Positions 5,079-6,187 of a stretch of DNA of 6,187 nucleotides are shown here, piece by piece; the first letter of the stretch is position 1, and each line of letters begins with the position of its first letter. The notes under the pieces are model-generated. The model did not search any database, was not told the DNA's origin, and was given only the letters and a program-made list of their open reading frames with translations. The stretch spans positions 1 to 6,187 of the forward strand of contig CAZBNU010000239.1 of NCBI GenBank assembly GCA_964493075.1, in the 5' to 3' direction. Source of the stretch: SLFT01 sp964493075 (GTDB taxonomy: Bacteria > Hydrogenedentota > Hydrogenedentia > Hydrogenedentales > CAITNO01). Made by a program: the position numbers and the translations under genes.

Positions 5079-6187
5079 TCAGGGCTGTGCCTGTTGTGCC
5101 TGGGCAGCCTGCTGTTCCATTTGTGCCTGCTCAAAACGCAACCGTTCAACATTAGCCTCTTCAATCTTCCGGTCTGCTAATGCAACTACGTCCTGCTTAT
5201 CACGTAAAATCGTGGGAGATTCATCTTCAGGAATAACGGCCACAATGCTCGACACACGACTATAATGGCCAAGTGCTTCATCATACTGCTTCATCTCTCT
5301 GGCGCGATCACCCTCATCAATCTTCTGACTCGCAGAATCGAGCACCTCATTGATCACATCAGATATTTCGCGGCGCAAACTACGAATTTTTTCACGGGCT
5401 GTATTCGCCTGATCCCGGAATTCATCATCAATAGCCTCAAAGAAACCAATGGACTGACGGTACGTGCTGATCGCATTCGCAAAGTCCCGCGCTTCACGAT
5501 ACCGGTTGGCCTCTTCATGAATACGCTCGCCAGTGGCTATAATATTCAGCGTAACTTCAAGCCGCTCACCACGCTCACGAATTGCCACATGGGTGTCTTG
5601 TATCAGCTCCGCTGCAACTGAACTGGTGCGGTCATAGTGCAAAGCACGTTCAAAAGCGTTGAGCGCATTATTTAAGTCCGTCTCTTCCGCTCCCGGGCGT
5701 GAGGCGAGTTCCAAGTACGCCTCACCTTCTTCAAGGTAATGTGCGGAAAGCTTCTGCCCGATACGAGCACGGCCTGCCCCTTCCAGTTCATAAGCTTTCT
5801 GCCACTCAGCAACCCCACGCATCTTAACGGTATCATCTTCGTTGGCATAAAAAATATCACCAAGTTGATCGTAGGCATCCGCAAGTCGTGGGTTTACTTT
5901 TTCAAAATTACTGTAAACCTTCTCCACCTGATGCATATTCCCCTTGTTATTGATGAGAAATTCCATCTCATCAAGGAAATACCAGGTCAGGGTGCGGTTG
6001 GAAGGCTTCGAAAGATTGAACTCGGAATTCGATACATCAGCACGCAGCACCGTATTCCACACATCCGCAACAGTCTCAATGCTACGAATAAAGTAGGCAC
6101 GCCCACCCTGTTTCATCATGCCTTCGTAGTCTAATCCCGTCTTGTAATCATGGGCAATAAGCCGCATATCCTCAGAAAAAAAAGCAC
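5079..6187 (-). CDS. TPR-like helical repeat protein, N-terminus outside the window
   Basis: I do not recognise a named family. At least 362 residues are visible (counted from the ATG at 6167). The frame stays open past that ATG to the window edge, reading AFFSED before the Met, so the gene is probably cut by the right border. The one possible ribosome site, GAGG, is only 2 nt from the ATG at 6167, too close to be convincing. The protein is mostly helical, with TPR-like pairs: YDQLGDIFYANED (99-111), AEWQKAYELEG (120-130), LNNALNAFERALHYDR (165-180), EANRYREARDFANAISTYRQ (219-238) and GDRAREMKQYDEALGHYSRV (286-305). Charged, coiled-coil-prone helices lie at about 250-290 and 325-350. The end is a low-complexity Gln/Ala tail (349-362) finishing in QAQP. 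TPR proteins usually serve as scaffolds for protein-protein contacts. It precedes the RNase gene by 129 bp on the same strand, so co-transcription is likely. Whether it is exported cannot be seen without the N-terminus. Confidence 0.88.
   Translation of the reverse strand, partial: AFFSEDMRLIAHDYKTGLDYEGMMKQGGRAYFIRSIETVADVWNTVLRADVSNSEFNLSKPSNRTLTWYFLDEMEFLINNKGNMHQVEKVYSNFEKVNPRLADAYDQLGDIFYANEDDTVKMRGVAEWQKAYELEGAGRARIGQKLSAHYLEEGEAYLELASRPGAEETDLNNALNAFERALHYDRTSSVAAELIQDTHVAIRERGERLEVTLNIIATGERIHEEANRYREARDFANAISTYRQSIGFFEAIDDEFRDQANTAREKIRSLRREISDVINEVLDSASQKIDEGDRAREMKQYDEALGHYSRVSSIVAVIPEDESPTILRDKQDVVALADRKIEEANVERLRFEQAQMEQQAAQAQQAQP

Overview
The window is bacterial: dense genes, Shine-Dalgarno sequences, a sigma70-like promoter and a CspA-type cold shock protein. 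Base composition is mixed, near 50% GC by eye. The phylum cannot be fixed from the sequence. The RNase E/G homologue is short and RNase G-like. It sits beside a TPR-type protein and a large exported protein built as barrel, beta-sandwich and propeller. That would fit a Gram-negative, perhaps PVC-group or related environmental lineage, but this is a low-confidence inference. I see no tRNA, rRNA, CRISPR array, insertion sequence or phage gene.

Layout. Positions 1-183 are a regulatory region for a small cold shock gene. It holds a near-consensus promoter (TTGACA, 17 bp, TATGCT), a second weaker promoter-like copy exactly 30 bp upstream, a predicted leader of about 90 nt with a strong stem-loop, and a GGAGG ribosome site. 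The cold shock gene is at 184-414 (+). A gap of about 130 bp follows, with an inverted repeat and a possible promoter. Next comes a 950-residue exported protein at 548-3400 (+). Its N-terminal half looks like a glycosidase-type (alpha/beta)8 barrel and its C-terminal third like a PQQ/WD-type beta-propeller. I cannot name it.

On the minus strand, an RNase E/G family endoribonuclease (3420-4949) converges on that gene with only 19 bp between stop codons. Upstream of the RNase, and probably in the same operon, is a helical-repeat (TPR-like) protein at 5079-6187, which runs off the right edge of the window.

How the genes relate. The cold shock protein (RNA chaperone) and the RNase (mRNA decay, rRNA maturation) both belong to RNA metabolism, but they are not co-transcribed here. 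The exported propeller protein and the TPR protein have no function that the sequence proves. The most noteworthy non-coding signals are in the cold shock leader: a duplicated promoter core, a cold-box-like element at the predicted transcript start, and a 14-bp hairpin with one bulge. Together they look like a temperature-responsive control region.
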